64,000 bases of DNA from Streptomyces sp. ITFR-21 (GTDB lineage Bacteria; Actinomycetota; Actinomycetes; Streptomycetales; Streptomycetaceae). A model generated the notes under the pieces. The model was not told the origin of the DNA, did no database searches, and worked only from the letters and a program-made list of their open reading frames with translations. How positions within the stretch are numbered: position 1 is the stretch's first letter; every line of letters begins with the position of its first letter. Where the stretch lies: the NCBI RefSeq assembly GCF_031844685.1, contig NZ_CP134608.1, positions 1-64,000 of the forward strand. The letters run 5' to 3'. Below are positions 7,411-15,356 of the stretch, piece by piece. The position numbers and the translations under genes were made by a program.

Positions 7411-7871
7411 CCGCCGACTCCCGACACGCCATCACCGAAGCCCTTCAAGCCGCCGGGTGGACCGACGAGGACCCCGCCCCCGGCCTGCTCCCCAAGCTCC
7501 GCCACCCCTCCGGGCCTGTCCTGACCGTCATCAGCGGCGACGGCGGGTGCGCGCTGGAGCTGGGCGACGGCCTGTCGATGACGTTCCTCAGCGGCCTGCC
7601 GCCCGCCGTGGTGATCGCCGCGTGCCTGGCTGCGGCCGGGCAGCTCGACCAGACCCCGCCCAGCGAATCCGCCCGCCTCAGCGCGGAGTACGAGGCCCTG
7701 TCCACGGTGATGTCCCGCCTGCTGGCCGAGGCCACCACCGCCACGGAGATCAACGCCGTGAGCCGTGTGGGCCTGCGGGCCGGACTGCTGTGGCGCTGCC
7801 ACCCGTGCAGGCAGGACCACTACCTCTTCCAGTCCGTGTGCTCCTGCGGCGCCCGCCGCCCGGCCAACTGA
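7407..7871 (+). CDS. Hypothetical protein with C-terminal Cys pairs
   Basis: 154 aa, ATG overlapping the previous stop. N-terminal beta-alpha part (GPVLTVISGDGGCALELGDGLSMTF) reads like an ordinary globular domain; the C-terminus has CHPCRQDHYLFQSVCSCG, a likely zinc site. Last gene before a strong hairpin. Confidence 0.65.
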   Translation: MTADSRHAITEALQAAGWTDEDPAPGLLPKLRHPSGPVLTVISGDGGCALELGDGLSMTFLSGLPPAVVIAACLAAAGQLDQTPPSESARLSAEYEALSTVMSRLLAEATTATEINAVSRVGLRAGLLWRCHPCRQDHYLFQSVCSCGARRPAN

Positions 7872-7883
7872 CGCGGCAGCAGA

Positions 7884-7926
7884 CCGGGCCGCTCGCCCCC
7901 GTTGGACCCGGGGGCGCGCGGCCCGG
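7884..7926 (+). terminator. Strong hairpin terminator
   Basis: CCGGGCCGC pairs with GCGGCCCGG, continuing after one mismatch into CGCCCCCG/CGGGGGCG around a short loop. It closes the 3.8-7.9 kb gene run. Confidence 0.65.
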
Positions 7927-7967
7927 CCGGCCCACCATCCCACCAGCACGCAAGGAGGAGGACCCTG

Positions 7968-8420
7968 ATGGCCACTCAGGCACCAGAAATCGTCCTGGAA
8001 GCACTCGCGTACGGCATCACCGGCGACCTCGACGCCGGCCTGGAACTGCTCCAGCCGCTCGTCGACGCCGGGCCCCGCTCGACGTACGCACTGCTGGCCA
8101 CGCTCGCCGAGACCTGCGCGGTGCGCGCGCAGATGGTCAACGTCGACGGCACGCAGTACGGCATCGAGGTCGAGGGGCCGGACGGGCCCGCGTCCGTCGA
8201 CGACCTCGCGCCGCACGTGCGGTTCGCGATCCGCTTCGTCACCGCGTGGATCAACCGGGATCGGGACACCGCGATGGCGCTGTTCTGGGCGGTCGGGCAC
8301 CACGCTGACGGCTACGGCACCGACGACCTGGCGAACGCGATCCGCTGCGTCTACGAGATGGCCGTGGCCGACGCGGAAGTCGTGCTGATCGCGAAGCGCC
8401 GCCGGGCAGAGTCCCAGTGA
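7968..8420 (+). CDS. Hypothetical helical protein
   Basis: 150 aa with AAGGAGG upstream, starting a new unit after a terminator. All-helical in appearance (LEALAYGITGDLDAGLELLQ, repeat-like). It resembles small actinobacterial phage proteins annotated as hypothetical. Stop overlaps the next GTG. Confidence 0.65.
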   Translation: MATQAPEIVLEALAYGITGDLDAGLELLQPLVDAGPRSTYALLATLAETCAVRAQMVNVDGTQYGIEVEGPDGPASVDDLAPHVRFAIRFVTAWINRDRDTAMALFWAVGHHADGYGTDDLANAIRCVYEMAVADAEVVLIAKRRRAESQ

Positions 8421-8704
8421 CGGCGCCCCGCAGGCTGCTGATCGCGGCCTACATCTCGGCGTACGGCGTCGCCGTCTACGCGGGCGCCACGGCCGTCGAG
8501 GCCGGAGACGCCCTGTACGCCACGGGCCTGTTCGGCACGTCCGCCGGACTGCTCCTCGGCGTGCGCCGCGAGTACGCCGCGGCGGCTGCGATCAGGCGCA
8601 CGACCGCCCTGCCGCCCGGCTGCCTCTGCGAGATGTGGTGGATCACCCTCGGCGTCCACCACGACGCGCAGTGCCCCGCCCTGACCAGCGAGGAAAGCCG
8701 GTGA
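8417..8704 (+). CDS. Small membrane protein
   Basis: 95 aa. Two hydrophobic segments (residues about 6-24 and 30-47) predict a helical hairpin in the membrane. A CLC...C pair follows in the C-terminal part. Overlaps both neighbours by four bases. Role unknown. Confidence 0.65.
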   Translation: MTAPRRLLIAAYISAYGVAVYAGATAVEAGDALYATGLFGTSAGLLLGVRREYAAAAAIRRTTALPPGCLCEMWWITLGVHHDAQCPALTSEESR

Positions 8705-9153
8705 ATCCGTACAGCGACGCCGACCTCGGGCGGTTCCTGGCGCCCGTCTGCGCGCAGGACCGTGACGAGGACCCGTTCTCGTGGTCCGAGGCTTCCGGCG
8801 TGGCCGGCCCCCGTTACGGCGACCCCCGGCGGTGGCAGTCGCCGCCGCCTGCCCTCACCGCGGCCGTCGCGTGCGCCGTCGCCGCTGGCGGCTGGCCCCT
8901 CGCCCGGCCCACCGAGCACGGCATCGTCGTGCCGCTCGACGACCGCGCCGTGGGCCTGACCGCCCCGGCCGGCCGGGGCGAGCACCTGCACGTGCTGTGG
9001 AACTGCGCCCTGCCCGAATGGTCCTGGGGCACCGGCCCCCCGGACGCGCCCACCAGCGGGCACTGCGACCCGCTCCTCACCCCGCCCGACCACGAACCGA
9101 CGATCACCGCGCAGATCCTCCGCGTCCTGCGCACCGGCCGCACCCTTCCCTGA
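8701..9153 (+). CDS. Hypothetical protein
   Basis: 150 aa, GTG overlapping the previous stop. Trp-rich, with AAVACAVAAGGWPLARPTEHGIVVPL and HVLWNCALPEW; no family recognised. Confidence 0.6.
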   Translation: MNPYSDADLGRFLAPVCAQDRDEDPFSWSEASGVAGPRYGDPRRWQSPPPALTAAVACAVAAGGWPLARPTEHGIVVPLDDRAVGLTAPAGRGEHLHVLWNCALPEWSWGTGPPDAPTSGHCDPLLTPPDHEPTITAQILRVLRTGRTLP

Positions 9154-9170
9154 ACGGAGACCCCCGCACC

Positions 9171-9782
9171 GTGAGCACCCTCCCGATCCGGTCGACCGGC
9201 CCCGAGGCCGCCGCTGACCTGCACTTCACCGATCCCCGGATCATCGCCCTGTCGAAGACCGCGCACGCGGCGTCCCTCGACGGCCGGGCTTGGCACGAGT
9301 TGTCCTGGGAGGAGCAGCACGTCTGGCGCACCGCGGCCCGTGACTTCCTCCGCGCCGCCGTCGCTGTCGGACTGCTGCCCCTCGTGGTCCCGTCGACCGG
9401 CGCCGCCCTCGCGGCCGTGACGCTCGACGTGCAGCCCGGCGACGGCCGGCCCCGCTCCGGCAGCCGGGGCCGCGCCGCCACGTTCCGCGCCGCCGCATAC
9501 GCGGTGCGGCCGGACGCCTTCGGCGGGGGCGGCCCCGACCACTACGACGCCTGGACCGAGGCGCAGACGCGTCTGCTGGAGATCGCCGACGACGAGCAGA
9601 ACAGCGTCGGCGACACCCGCAGCCCCGAGCACCTGGCCGCCGCGCTGGCCCGCGTGGAGGCGTGGGCCGACCAGCTCGACGACGCCGCGCGCGAGAACGG
9701 GCCGCTGACCGCGACCGACCCCGTCGCCGACACCGTCCGCGCGCTCCTCGACGGCTCCCGGCACGGCGAGGACCCGCTGTGA
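9171..9782 (+). CDS. Hypothetical protein
   Basis: 203 aa with ACGGAG upstream. The central block WHELSWEEQHVWRTAARDFL resembles a short helical motif repeated in many actinophage small proteins; the rest (residues about 70-200) is mixed with an acidic helical tail. Overlaps the next GTG. Role unknown. Confidence 0.6.
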   Translation: MSTLPIRSTGPEAAADLHFTDPRIIALSKTAHAASLDGRAWHELSWEEQHVWRTAARDFLRAAVAVGLLPLVVPSTGAALAAVTLDVQPGDGRPRSGSRGRAATFRAAAYAVRPDAFGGGGPDHYDAWTEAQTRLLEIADDEQNSVGDTRSPEHLAAALARVEAWADQLDDAARENGPLTATDPVADTVRALLDGSRHGEDPL

Positions 9783-10354
9783 GCCTGCTCCTGGCCGCCG
9801 CCGTCACCGGCGCCGCCGGCTACGCGGCCGGGCGGACCCGGCCCGGCCGGCGCTCCGTCGAGTGGGCCAGCGAGCAGGTCGAGACCGGCACATCGCGCTC
9901 GGTGCGGTTCTGGATCGCCGGAGCCCTGGTGACCGCCGCGCTCGTCACGCTGTGGATCCGCCACCCCCGCCGCTCGGCCGCCAACACCCGCTCCTGGGCC
10001 GACACCCCGGCACCCGCACCGGCGCCCGCACCGGCGCCCGCCCTCGATCCCACCTGGGCGGTCAACCGCGCCGCCCCCGCCGAAACGCGGTCGGCCGACA
10101 AGTGCGGGCCGGCCTGCGCCCAGCAACACAGCTACGTCCTCGGCGCGTGCGCACTGTCCTGCGCCCGGATCGCGGACGGCGTTGCCGACATGTCGTGGAC
10201 CGTCGCCTGCCCGAACTGCGCCGGGCCACGAGACCAGCCCTGCCGCCGCGGCGACGGCACCGCCGCCGCCGTGTCGTGCGGGGCCCGCTGGAGCGCCTAC
10301 GAACGCGCCCAGTCCGCCACCGACAGCACCCCACGAACCGGAGAGAGCACCTGA
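9779..10354 (+). CDS. Membrane protein with zinc-finger tail
   Basis: 191 aa. Hydrophobic segments at residues 1-18 and about 45-61, a Pro/Ala repeat (PAPAPAPAPA, about 77-87), then Cys-rich parts: CGPACAQQ, CALSC, and CPNCAGPRDQPC, the short zinc finger seen in many actinobacterial phage proteins. The stop overlaps the next ATG. Confidence 0.65.
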   Translation: MSLLLAAAVTGAAGYAAGRTRPGRRSVEWASEQVETGTSRSVRFWIAGALVTAALVTLWIRHPRRSAANTRSWADTPAPAPAPAPAPALDPTWAVNRAAPAETRSADKCGPACAQQHSYVLGACALSCARIADGVADMSWTVACPNCAGPRDQPCRRGDGTAAAVSCGARWSAYERAQSATDSTPRTGEST

Positions 10355-10845
10355 TGGGCCAGAACACGGACGGCATCCTCGCCTACGGCTACAACCTGGG
10401 CGGCCCCGACGAAGGCTGGGAGGTCCAGGAGACAGGCCGGTACGGCGAACTCCTGCCGGTCGACTGGTACGACGAGGCCGGAGACGGCGGCGACTTCGTC
10501 ACCGCGGCCGAACTCCATCTCCGCACCACCGTGGGCGGCTTCACCGAGCAGTGGACGAAGGGCGCGGGCGCAGGCGGCTACTACGAACGCGCGGAGGCCG
10601 CGCAGGCCCGCGTCGGCGTCAAGGTCGTGCGGCACTGCTCGAACGTCGCGCCGCAATTCGTCCTCGCCACGCACGTCACCGCCGCCGCCCGAGGCCGCGT
10701 CGTGCCGCTCGACTTCGACGACCTCACGCGCTCCCGGCTCGCCGGCGACTGGGACGACCAGCTCGCCCGCGCGCTCGCCGCCCTCGGCCTGACCGCTCTC
10801 CAGGACGCCCCCGCGTGGCTGCTGCTGTCCTACGGCGAGTTCTGA
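10354..10845 (+). CDS. Hypothetical actinophage protein
   Basis: 163 aa; ATG overlaps the previous stop, with GGAGAGAG upstream. Begins MGQNTDGILAYGYNLGG, a pattern I associate with conserved hypothetical actinophage proteins. No enzyme motif. Followed by a perfect hairpin. Confidence 0.65.
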   Translation: MGQNTDGILAYGYNLGGPDEGWEVQETGRYGELLPVDWYDEAGDGGDFVTAAELHLRTTVGGFTEQWTKGAGAGGYYERAEAAQARVGVKVVRHCSNVAPQFVLATHVTAAARGRVVPLDFDDLTRSRLAGDWDDQLARALAALGLTALQDAPAWLLLSYGEF

Positions 10846-10856
10846 CCCCTCGCACC

Positions 10857-10883
10857 GGCGGGCCGCCGCACCGGCGGCCCGCC
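10857..10883 (+). terminator. Hairpin terminator
   Basis: GGCGGGCCGCCG and CGGCGGCCCGCC pair perfectly over 12 bp around a 3-nt loop, 12 nt after the preceding stop. Confidence 0.65.
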
Positions 10884-10907
10884 CCCACTCGAACGAGAGA
10901 GACCGCT

Positions 10908-11549
10908 GTGACCGACGACCTCACGAAGTGGCCGCGCCTCCTCGTCACCGGAACCCCGGTGACCCGGGAGCAGGCCGACGAGATCCTGATCCGCACGACG
11001 AACCTGTACTTGCTCGACGTCAACGACAAGGCGTGGGTGAGCGTCGTGTACCGCGCGTTCGGCCTGGCCCCGGGCCGGTACGGCAACGCCACGATCGACA
11101 GCATCCGGGCCGTCAGCGCCGAGCTGGACACCGTGCCGCTCACGCTGCTCTACAACTCCCGGGTCGCGTCGTCGTGGATCGGCGGCCCGCACGGCTGGTG
11201 CAACTGGAACGGGCAGATCGGCTGCTCGACGTACAACCTCGGGAAGTGGCCCGACCGGGAGACGGTCATCTCGGAGTGGCAGTCGATCGCCGTGGCGTTC
11301 CCGTTCTTGGACCTGACCGCGCAGCTCCTCGCCGACGAGGGCCAGGGCCCGGTCCTCGGCCAGTGGCGCGTCGTCAACGGCCGCGCCACCGAAGAGCCGA
11401 TCGGGCTGCCGGTCACCCCGCCGGTCGAACTCGACGAGTGGGACGTCATCGGCCGCGTGATGTTCGTCGGCGGAGAGCAGGGCGTGCCCCTGGCGCGGCT
11501 GACCGCTGCCGTCCAGCGGGTACGCGCCGCCCGCGCCGCCCTGCACTGA
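10908..11549 (+). CDS. Conserved hypothetical phage protein
   Basis: 213 aa, GTG start with GAGAGAGACC upstream. WPRLLVTGTPVTREQADEILIRT and WIGGPHGWCNWNGQIG look like conserved blocks; it resembles actinophage proteins of unknown function often found near early genes. No catalytic motif identified. Flanked by hairpins on both sides, so it may be a single-gene unit. Confidence 0.65.
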   Translation: MTDDLTKWPRLLVTGTPVTREQADEILIRTTNLYLLDVNDKAWVSVVYRAFGLAPGRYGNATIDSIRAVSAELDTVPLTLLYNSRVASSWIGGPHGWCNWNGQIGCSTYNLGKWPDRETVISEWQSIAVAFPFLDLTAQLLADEGQGPVLGQWRVVNGRATEEPIGLPVTPPVELDEWDVIGRVMFVGGEQGVPLARLTAAVQRVRAARAALH

Positions 11550-11565
11550 GGGTCTACCATCCCCC

Positions 11566-11598
11566 GGCCGCGCGAGGACACGGGTTCCTCGCGCGGCC
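11566..11598 (+). terminator. Hairpin terminator
   Basis: GGCCGCGCGAGGA pairs with TCCTCGCGCGGCC (13 bp) around a 7-nt loop. It is followed at once by a tandem 11-bp direct repeat, CCCTGCACGTC twice. Confidence 0.65.
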
Positions 11599-11641
11599 CC
11601 TGCACGTCCCCTGCACGTCCCGAACAGCGAAGGACCCGCCG

Positions 11642-12133
11642 ATGACCTCGACCGGCAACGCCGCGACCGTCACCCTGCCGGAGCAGTCCGGCGAACTGCT
11701 TCCGCCGTACACCGGCGAGATGTCGCCCTGCGCGAAGTGCGCGAACCCCGAAGCGTTCACCCGGTACCGGCCCGCCCTCGGCCACGGCCTGCTGGAGGTC
11801 AACGGCGTCATGACCCGCGGCCCCCTGCCCGAACGGCTGGAGCGCACCTGCCAGCGCTGCGACTACCAGTGGGACGAAGCGCTCGCGCCCGCGCCCGGCA
11901 CCCGGCCGGCCGCCGCGGAGGAATTCGCCCGCGCGCTGGAGCAGTCCCACGCAGGATGGGCGCTCGACCTCTCCCCGGAGTGCGCCGAGCACATGGCGGC
12001 CCGCCTGCTGGAGGTGATGGCCGTGAGGGTGCCGCTGGACTTCCCCGCGGGCTGGGGGGCCGGTCCCCGGCCGCTGTTCGCGGCGCCGCCGCCGGCGGCA
12101 CCGGCCGCCATCGAGCCGGGCGCCGAGTCGTGA
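11642..12133 (+). CDS. Zinc-finger protein
   Basis: 163 aa with GAAGGA upstream. CAKCANPEAF and, about 40 residues later, CQRCDYQWDE make a four-Cys zinc ribbon. The C-terminal half is helical then Ala/Pro-rich. The stop overlaps the next gene. Function unknown. Confidence 0.65.
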   Translation: MTSTGNAATVTLPEQSGELLPPYTGEMSPCAKCANPEAFTRYRPALGHGLLEVNGVMTRGPLPERLERTCQRCDYQWDEALAPAPGTRPAAAEEFARALEQSHAGWALDLSPECAEHMAARLLEVMAVRVPLDFPAGWGAGPRPLFAAPPPAAPAAIEPGAES

Positions 12134-12507
12134 CCACGTCCGGACAGCGTCCGGACAAGTCCCCGGACACGTCGCCCGCCCCCGTCCGGGATGTCCGGAC
12201 AACCGGCGGCCCCACCGCTCCGACCAGGCCGGACCTTGTCCGGACACCCTCGGACAACCCCCGTCCGGACAACCCCGGCGGCGTCCGGATCGAGTACCGC
12301 GCCCGCGTGCCCCGCCACCTGCTCGGCGTGGCCATGGCCGAGGCGTTCGGCATCATCGCGCGCGAGACCGGACAGCCCGACCTCACGGCGGACACCGTCC
12401 GGACAGATCCGGCGGACACGTCCGGACGTCGCGCCGAGGTGTCCGCAGCGATCGGCGCGGCCTTCGACCTCCCCCCGGACCTCCTGCGAACGGACCCGCG
12501 CCTGTGA
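12130..12507 (+). CDS. Small protein encoded across a GTCCGGAC repeat cluster
   Basis: 125 aa, GTG start in a GTGA overlap. The first 55 residues are low-complexity (RPDKSPDTSPAPVRD...) and are encoded by a run of GTCCGGAC octamers used in all three codon phases, so the DNA repeat rather than the protein seems conserved. The last half (EYRARVPRHLLGVAMAEAFGIIAR) is globular. Function unknown. Confidence 0.5.
   Translation: MTTSGQRPDKSPDTSPAPVRDVRTTGGPTAPTRPDLVRTPSDNPRPDNPGGVRIEYRARVPRHLLGVAMAEAFGIIARETGQPDLTADTVRTDPADTSGRRAEVSAAIGAAFDLPPDLLRTDPRL
12138..12427. repeat. Cluster of seven GTCCGGAC palindromes
   Basis: Octamers begin at 12138, 12149, 12193, 12238, 12263, 12397 and 12420; several near matches lie between. 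About one per 24 kb would be expected by chance at this base composition. The octamers fall in different reading phases of the host ORF. Similar sites recur at 14.7, 24.4, 26.5 and 53.7-53.9 kb. A binding site for a partition, transfer or regulatory protein is suspected. Confidence 0.55.
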
Positions 12508-12959
12508 CCTCCCGCGAAGAACTCGGCGGCCTCCTCGGGGAGTGGGTGACCGCCACCAGCAGCAGCACCGGCACCGTGTGGCAGGGCCGCCTTGTCGGCC
12601 TCGCCGACCTGCCGACCCTCGTCCTGCTCTCACCCGGCGGCGGGCAGGTCTCCCTCCCGCAGTCCTTCGACGTCCAGCGCGCCGCCCCGCCCGCCGCCGG
12701 CACCCCGCCGCCCGGCGCCGCGTTCCGGCCCTTCGCGGAGCTGCGCGACACCGGCCTGCTGTGGCTGATCAACCGCGTGGTGCTCCACCCCCGCGGCCTG
12801 GCCCTGGCGCTGCACACCGACGATGCCGGCGACGTCCTCGGCTGGAGCCTGCTCACCAGCGAGGACGGCGACCCGTGGACGTTCGACGTGGCCACCGACA
12901 GCGACGGCCACACCCGCGCGGAGGCCACCATCGCCTCCGCCCTCACCGAGATGAGCTGA
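12504..12959 (+). CDS. Protein with Sm/SH3-like N-terminal segment
   Basis: 151 aa. Residues about 8-58 (LLGEWVTATSSSTGTVWQGRL...LVLLSPGG) read like a small five-stranded barrel of the Sm/SH3 kind; the second half (residues about 85-145) is alpha/beta with LALALHTDDAGDVLGWSLLT. Overlaps the previous stop. Role unknown. Confidence 0.6.
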   Translation: MTSREELGGLLGEWVTATSSSTGTVWQGRLVGLADLPTLVLLSPGGGQVSLPQSFDVQRAAPPAAGTPPPGAAFRPFAELRDTGLLWLINRVVLHPRGLALALHTDDAGDVLGWSLLTSEDGDPWTFDVATDSDGHTRAEATIASALTEMS

Positions 12960-12962
12960 CCC

Positions 12963-13295
12963 ATGACCCCCGAACAGGCCCACGCCCGCGCCGCGGTCGT
13001 GATGGTCGGCCGCCTGGTCCGGCACCGCGGCCTCACCGTGACCGAAGCCCTCACCGCCGTGGACCAGCGGCGCCGCCGGGAGCCCGGCCCGCACACCGAC
13101 CTGGTGACCGCCGAAGCCGAGGCGTACGTCCAGGAGTTCCGCGCCTCGCTGCGTGCCCTGGGCAAGGCGCTGCAGCCGATTGCCCAGCAGATCGCCGAGC
13201 ACGCCGCGGCGTCGAGCACCCCGGCCCGCCGCCGGGACCGCCCCGCGTGGGCCAGCACGTACGGGCCGCCGCCCCGCCGCCGGAGCAGCCGGTGA
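12963..13295 (+). CDS. Small helical basic protein
   Basis: 110 aa, all helical with a very basic tail (ARRRDRPAW...RRRSSR). It may bind nucleic acid. Its stop overlaps the GTG of the next gene. No family recognised. Confidence 0.6.
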   Translation: MTPEQAHARAAVVMVGRLVRHRGLTVTEALTAVDQRRRREPGPHTDLVTAEAEAYVQEFRASLRALGKALQPIAQQIAEHAAASSTPARRRDRPAWASTYGPPPRRRSSR

Positions 13296-13606
13296 CGATC
13301 ACCCGGACGCACACCCGGACCCACACCGAGGTCGGCTTCGCGAACCCGCACCTTCGGTGCGACGAGTGCGGCCGGCCCGTCCCGGCCTGGCACGACAACA
13401 CCGCGTGCGGCTGTACCGAACCCGCCTGGAACAACCCCTGCGAGCACACCGCCGGGGTGACCAGCGCGTGCCCCTCCTGGGGGCCGGTCGACGGCTGCAC
13501 CTGCCAGCCCGCCCACGACCGTCCGGCCCGGCTGCTGTCCTGCGGCTGGTGCTTCGAGGAGGACGGCCAGGAGGTCCACCCCCACCCGGAATGCCCGCTC
13601 CCGTGA
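13292..13606 (+). CDS. Cys/His-rich zinc-binding protein
   Basis: 104 aa with about 14 cysteines in CDECGRPVPAW, CGCTEPAWNNPCEH, CTCQPAH and CGWCFEEDG, suggesting at least two or three zinc sites. The start has a THTRTHTEV stretch. Overlaps both neighbours. Confidence 0.65.
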   Translation: MTITRTHTRTHTEVGFANPHLRCDECGRPVPAWHDNTACGCTEPAWNNPCEHTAGVTSACPSWGPVDGCTCQPAHDRPARLLSCGWCFEEDGQEVHPHPECPLP

Positions 13607-13692
13607 CCGACGCCTCGGCCCGGACGCACAGCACTGTGCACTCCCGGGCCGGGGCCACGACCAGCATGAACACCGACGCAAGGAGCCCAGCC

Positions 13693-14211
13693 GTGTTGTA
13701 CGACGACACCGAGACCAGCACCTCCGACTACGCCCCGTGCACTGGGGTCACCCTCACGCCGGTGGGAGCGGACGGCCTGCCGGACCACGACCGCGCCACC
13801 ACCCACACCTTCGACCCGCCGATCACCCTGGCCTACGCCCTCCAGGACGAGCACATGCCCCCGCTGGTCGGGCTCACCGCCGCCGCGGACCACCCGGACC
13901 CGGCCGCCCTGGACCGGCTCGGCCGCGACTTCCGCCAGCTCGACACGCTCGCCGTCGTGGAGATCCGCACCCCCCAGCAGGACGAGGACGCCCCGGACCT
14001 CTTCATGCTGTTCGTCCGCTGGCAGCCCGCCGCGGAGGACTCCTGGCCGGAGACCGACCCGGACGCCCCGTCCGTCCTCCTCGCGGTCGGCAACGCGCTG
14101 CCGGCGACCACTTCCCACCCCTGGCCCGGCTTGGACGGCCTGGTCCAGGTGGGCAACACCGCACTCCTCTTCCGCTACGTCGAAGCACCTGCCGACCAAG
14201 GAGCAGCATGA
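13693..14211 (+). CDS. Hypothetical acidic protein
   Basis: 172 aa from GTG 13693, chosen because AAGGAG lies seven bases upstream; a longer form from GTG 13603 overlaps the previous stop. Acidic alpha/beta protein (LDTLAVVEIRTPQQ, DLFMLFVRWQPAAE). No recognised family. The stop overlaps the next ATG. Confidence 0.6.
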   Translation: MLYDDTETSTSDYAPCTGVTLTPVGADGLPDHDRATTHTFDPPITLAYALQDEHMPPLVGLTAAADHPDPAALDRLGRDFRQLDTLAVVEIRTPQQDEDAPDLFMLFVRWQPAAEDSWPETDPDAPSVLLAVGNALPATTSHPWPGLDGLVQVGNTALLFRYVEAPADQGAA

Positions 14212-14672
14212 CCACCCACCCCGGAATCAAGGCCGCCGCGGCGTACGCCGCTCTCCTCGCCGGGCACGACCTCGGCGACTACTTCATCCAGCGGGACACC
14301 GACGCCAAGGCCAAGGGCAAGGCCGGCCTGGAAGGGGCCGCGGCCTGCGCGCGACACGTCGCCTCCTACACAGCCGTCCAGGCCGCCGCGCTCTACGCGG
14401 CCGACCGGTACCTCGGCCTCGGGCTCCGCTGGCGCCGCGCGGCCGCCGGCCTCGCGCTGTCCGCCGCAACGCACTACCTCGCGGACCGCTGCGCCGGCCA
14501 CTGGGCCGACACCGGCCCGGCCGCCCCGCTCCTGGTCCGCGCCCTCCACGCGGCGGGCAAGCAGGATTGGTTGACGCGCGACCCCTCGGCCGGCCCGCTC
14601 GTGGACCAGGCTTGGCACCGGGTGTGGATCGCCGGGGCCGCCGCCGTCGCGGCCGGCGGCCGGACCACCTGA
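14208..14672 (+). CDS. DUF3307-like membrane protein
   Basis: 154 aa. HDLGDYFIQRD near residue 20, then CARHVASYTAVQAAAL and SAATHYLADR are the pattern of DUF3307-type small membrane proteins of phages and plasmids: several helices with conserved His/Asp at their ends. Three to four hydrophobic segments. Last gene before octamer repeats and a terminator. Confidence 0.65.
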   Translation: MTTHPGIKAAAAYAALLAGHDLGDYFIQRDTDAKAKGKAGLEGAAACARHVASYTAVQAAALYAADRYLGLGLRWRRAAAGLALSAATHYLADRCAGHWADTGPAAPLLVRALHAAGKQDWLTRDPSAGPLVDQAWHRVWIAGAAAVAAGGRTT

Positions 14673-14686
14673 GCAGCACGGACACC

Positions 14687-14705
14687 GTCCGGACAGTGTC
14701 CGGAC
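14687..14705. repeat. Two GTCCGGAC palindromes before a terminator
   Basis: Octamers at 14687 and 14698 lie between the end of the membrane protein gene and the hairpin at 14714. The second is within the full 10-bp palindrome TGTCCGGACA. Confidence 0.5.
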
Positions 14706-14713
14706 ACGGCAAC

Positions 14714-14742
14714 GGCCCCCTCCACGCTGGATGGAGGGGGCC
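14714..14742 (+). terminator. Hairpin terminator closing the left gene run
   Basis: GGCCCCCTCCA and TGGAGGGGGCC form an 11-bp perfect stem with a 7-nt loop between convergent transcription units. Confidence 0.75.
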
Positions 14743-14761
14743 GCCGTGCGTCGGGGCCCGG

Positions 14762-14887
14762 TCAGGCCACGTCGAGGGCGCCGGCCGCGTCGAAGAGCCG
14801 CCAGAGGGCCGCGTCGTCGGCGCCCCCGGGGTGAGCGATCGTCCCCCCGACCGCTGGACTAGCCGCCGTTTCCGGCCTTGTCCTCAC
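14762..14887 (-). CDS. Possible 41-codon gene after the HTH regulator
   Basis: A GTG-initiated frame overlapping the end of the HTH gene, ending in GGADDAALWRLFDAAGALDVA, which reads like a natural amphipathic helix. It would be translated from the regulator transcript. No homology known. Confidence 0.35.
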   Translation of the reverse strand: MRTRPETAASPAVGGTIAHPGGADDAALWRLFDAAGALDVA

Positions 14888-15203
14888 CTGCATTTTTTGC
14901 CTTCCCCGTCGTCCTTGGGCGGCTGCGTCCTGATCCGGAGTAGCCGCGCTCGATGTCCTGGATGGTGGCGAGCGACACGCCCAGCTCGGCGGCGAGAGTG
15001 CGGTGAGGCACTTTCAGGGCTCGTTGAGCGAGGACGTACTCGCGGCGCAACTCGCTGAGCACCTTGATGCGCTTCTGCTGCTGCCGCAGAAAGGCGCTGA
15101 TCGCCCTGGCCCGCGCTGACGGGTCCTCCATGGCTGCCAACGCGTCCAGTGCGTCGAACACGCGCCGCGCCTCCTCCTCGCCACCTGGTTCCTCCTCGGC
15201 CAT
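14859..15203 (-). CDS. HTH regulator of the Spd-region operon
   Basis: 114 aa from the ATG at 15201-15203. An acidic helical N-terminus is followed by VPHRTLAAELGVSLATIQDIERG (residues about 68-90), a clean helix-turn-helix, then a Ser/Arg/Lys tail. It is divergent from the 15357 gene. Between them lies a 41-bp interrupted palindrome (15227-15267), the obvious operator. By position it should control itself and the Spd-type operon, as Kor/TraR regulators do on Streptomyces plasmids. Confidence 0.75.
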   Translation of the reverse strand: MAEEEPGGEEEARRVFDALDALAAMEDPSARARAISAFLRQQQKRIKVLSELRREYVLAQRALKVPHRTLAAELGVSLATIQDIERGYSGSGRSRPRTTGKAKNAGEDKAGNGG

Positions 15204-15226
15204 TCGGTTCCTTATCTGCCGTGGCC

Positions 15227-15267
15227 GCTTGCAGAACTGTATGGGACTCCCATACAGTCGTGCAAGC
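15227..15267. promoter_or_regulatory. 41-bp operator palindrome
   Basis: An 11-bp arm, ACTGTATGGGA (15236-15246), is mirrored by TCCCATACAGT (15248-15258) around one base; after two mismatched pairs the outer GCTTGCA/TGCAAGC arms also pair. It sits 24 bp from the HTH start and 90 bp from the 15357 start, and is AT-richer than its surroundings, as expected of a promoter/operator. Confidence 0.75.
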
Positions 15268-15284
15268 AACACCGAGTTGCACAG

Positions 15285-15323
15285 CGGCCCCCGGTCGGGG
15301 CCTCGAAAACGCCGACCGGGGGC
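15285..15323 (+). promoter_or_regulatory. Leader hairpin between operator and first gene
   Basis: GGCCCCCGGTCGG pairs with CCGACCGGGGGCC (13 bp) around a 13-nt loop, between the palindrome and the 15357 start. It may be an attenuator or a terminator that stops readthrough. Confidence 0.5.
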
Positions 15324-15356
15324 CACGCCAGACCTGCTACAGACAGGAGCTGACGC

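Noticed and set aside
12191-13606. Long 471-codon frame as a single gene
   Set aside because: Only its last 104 codons, from GTG 13292, have coding character; the earlier part is a shadow of three other genes.
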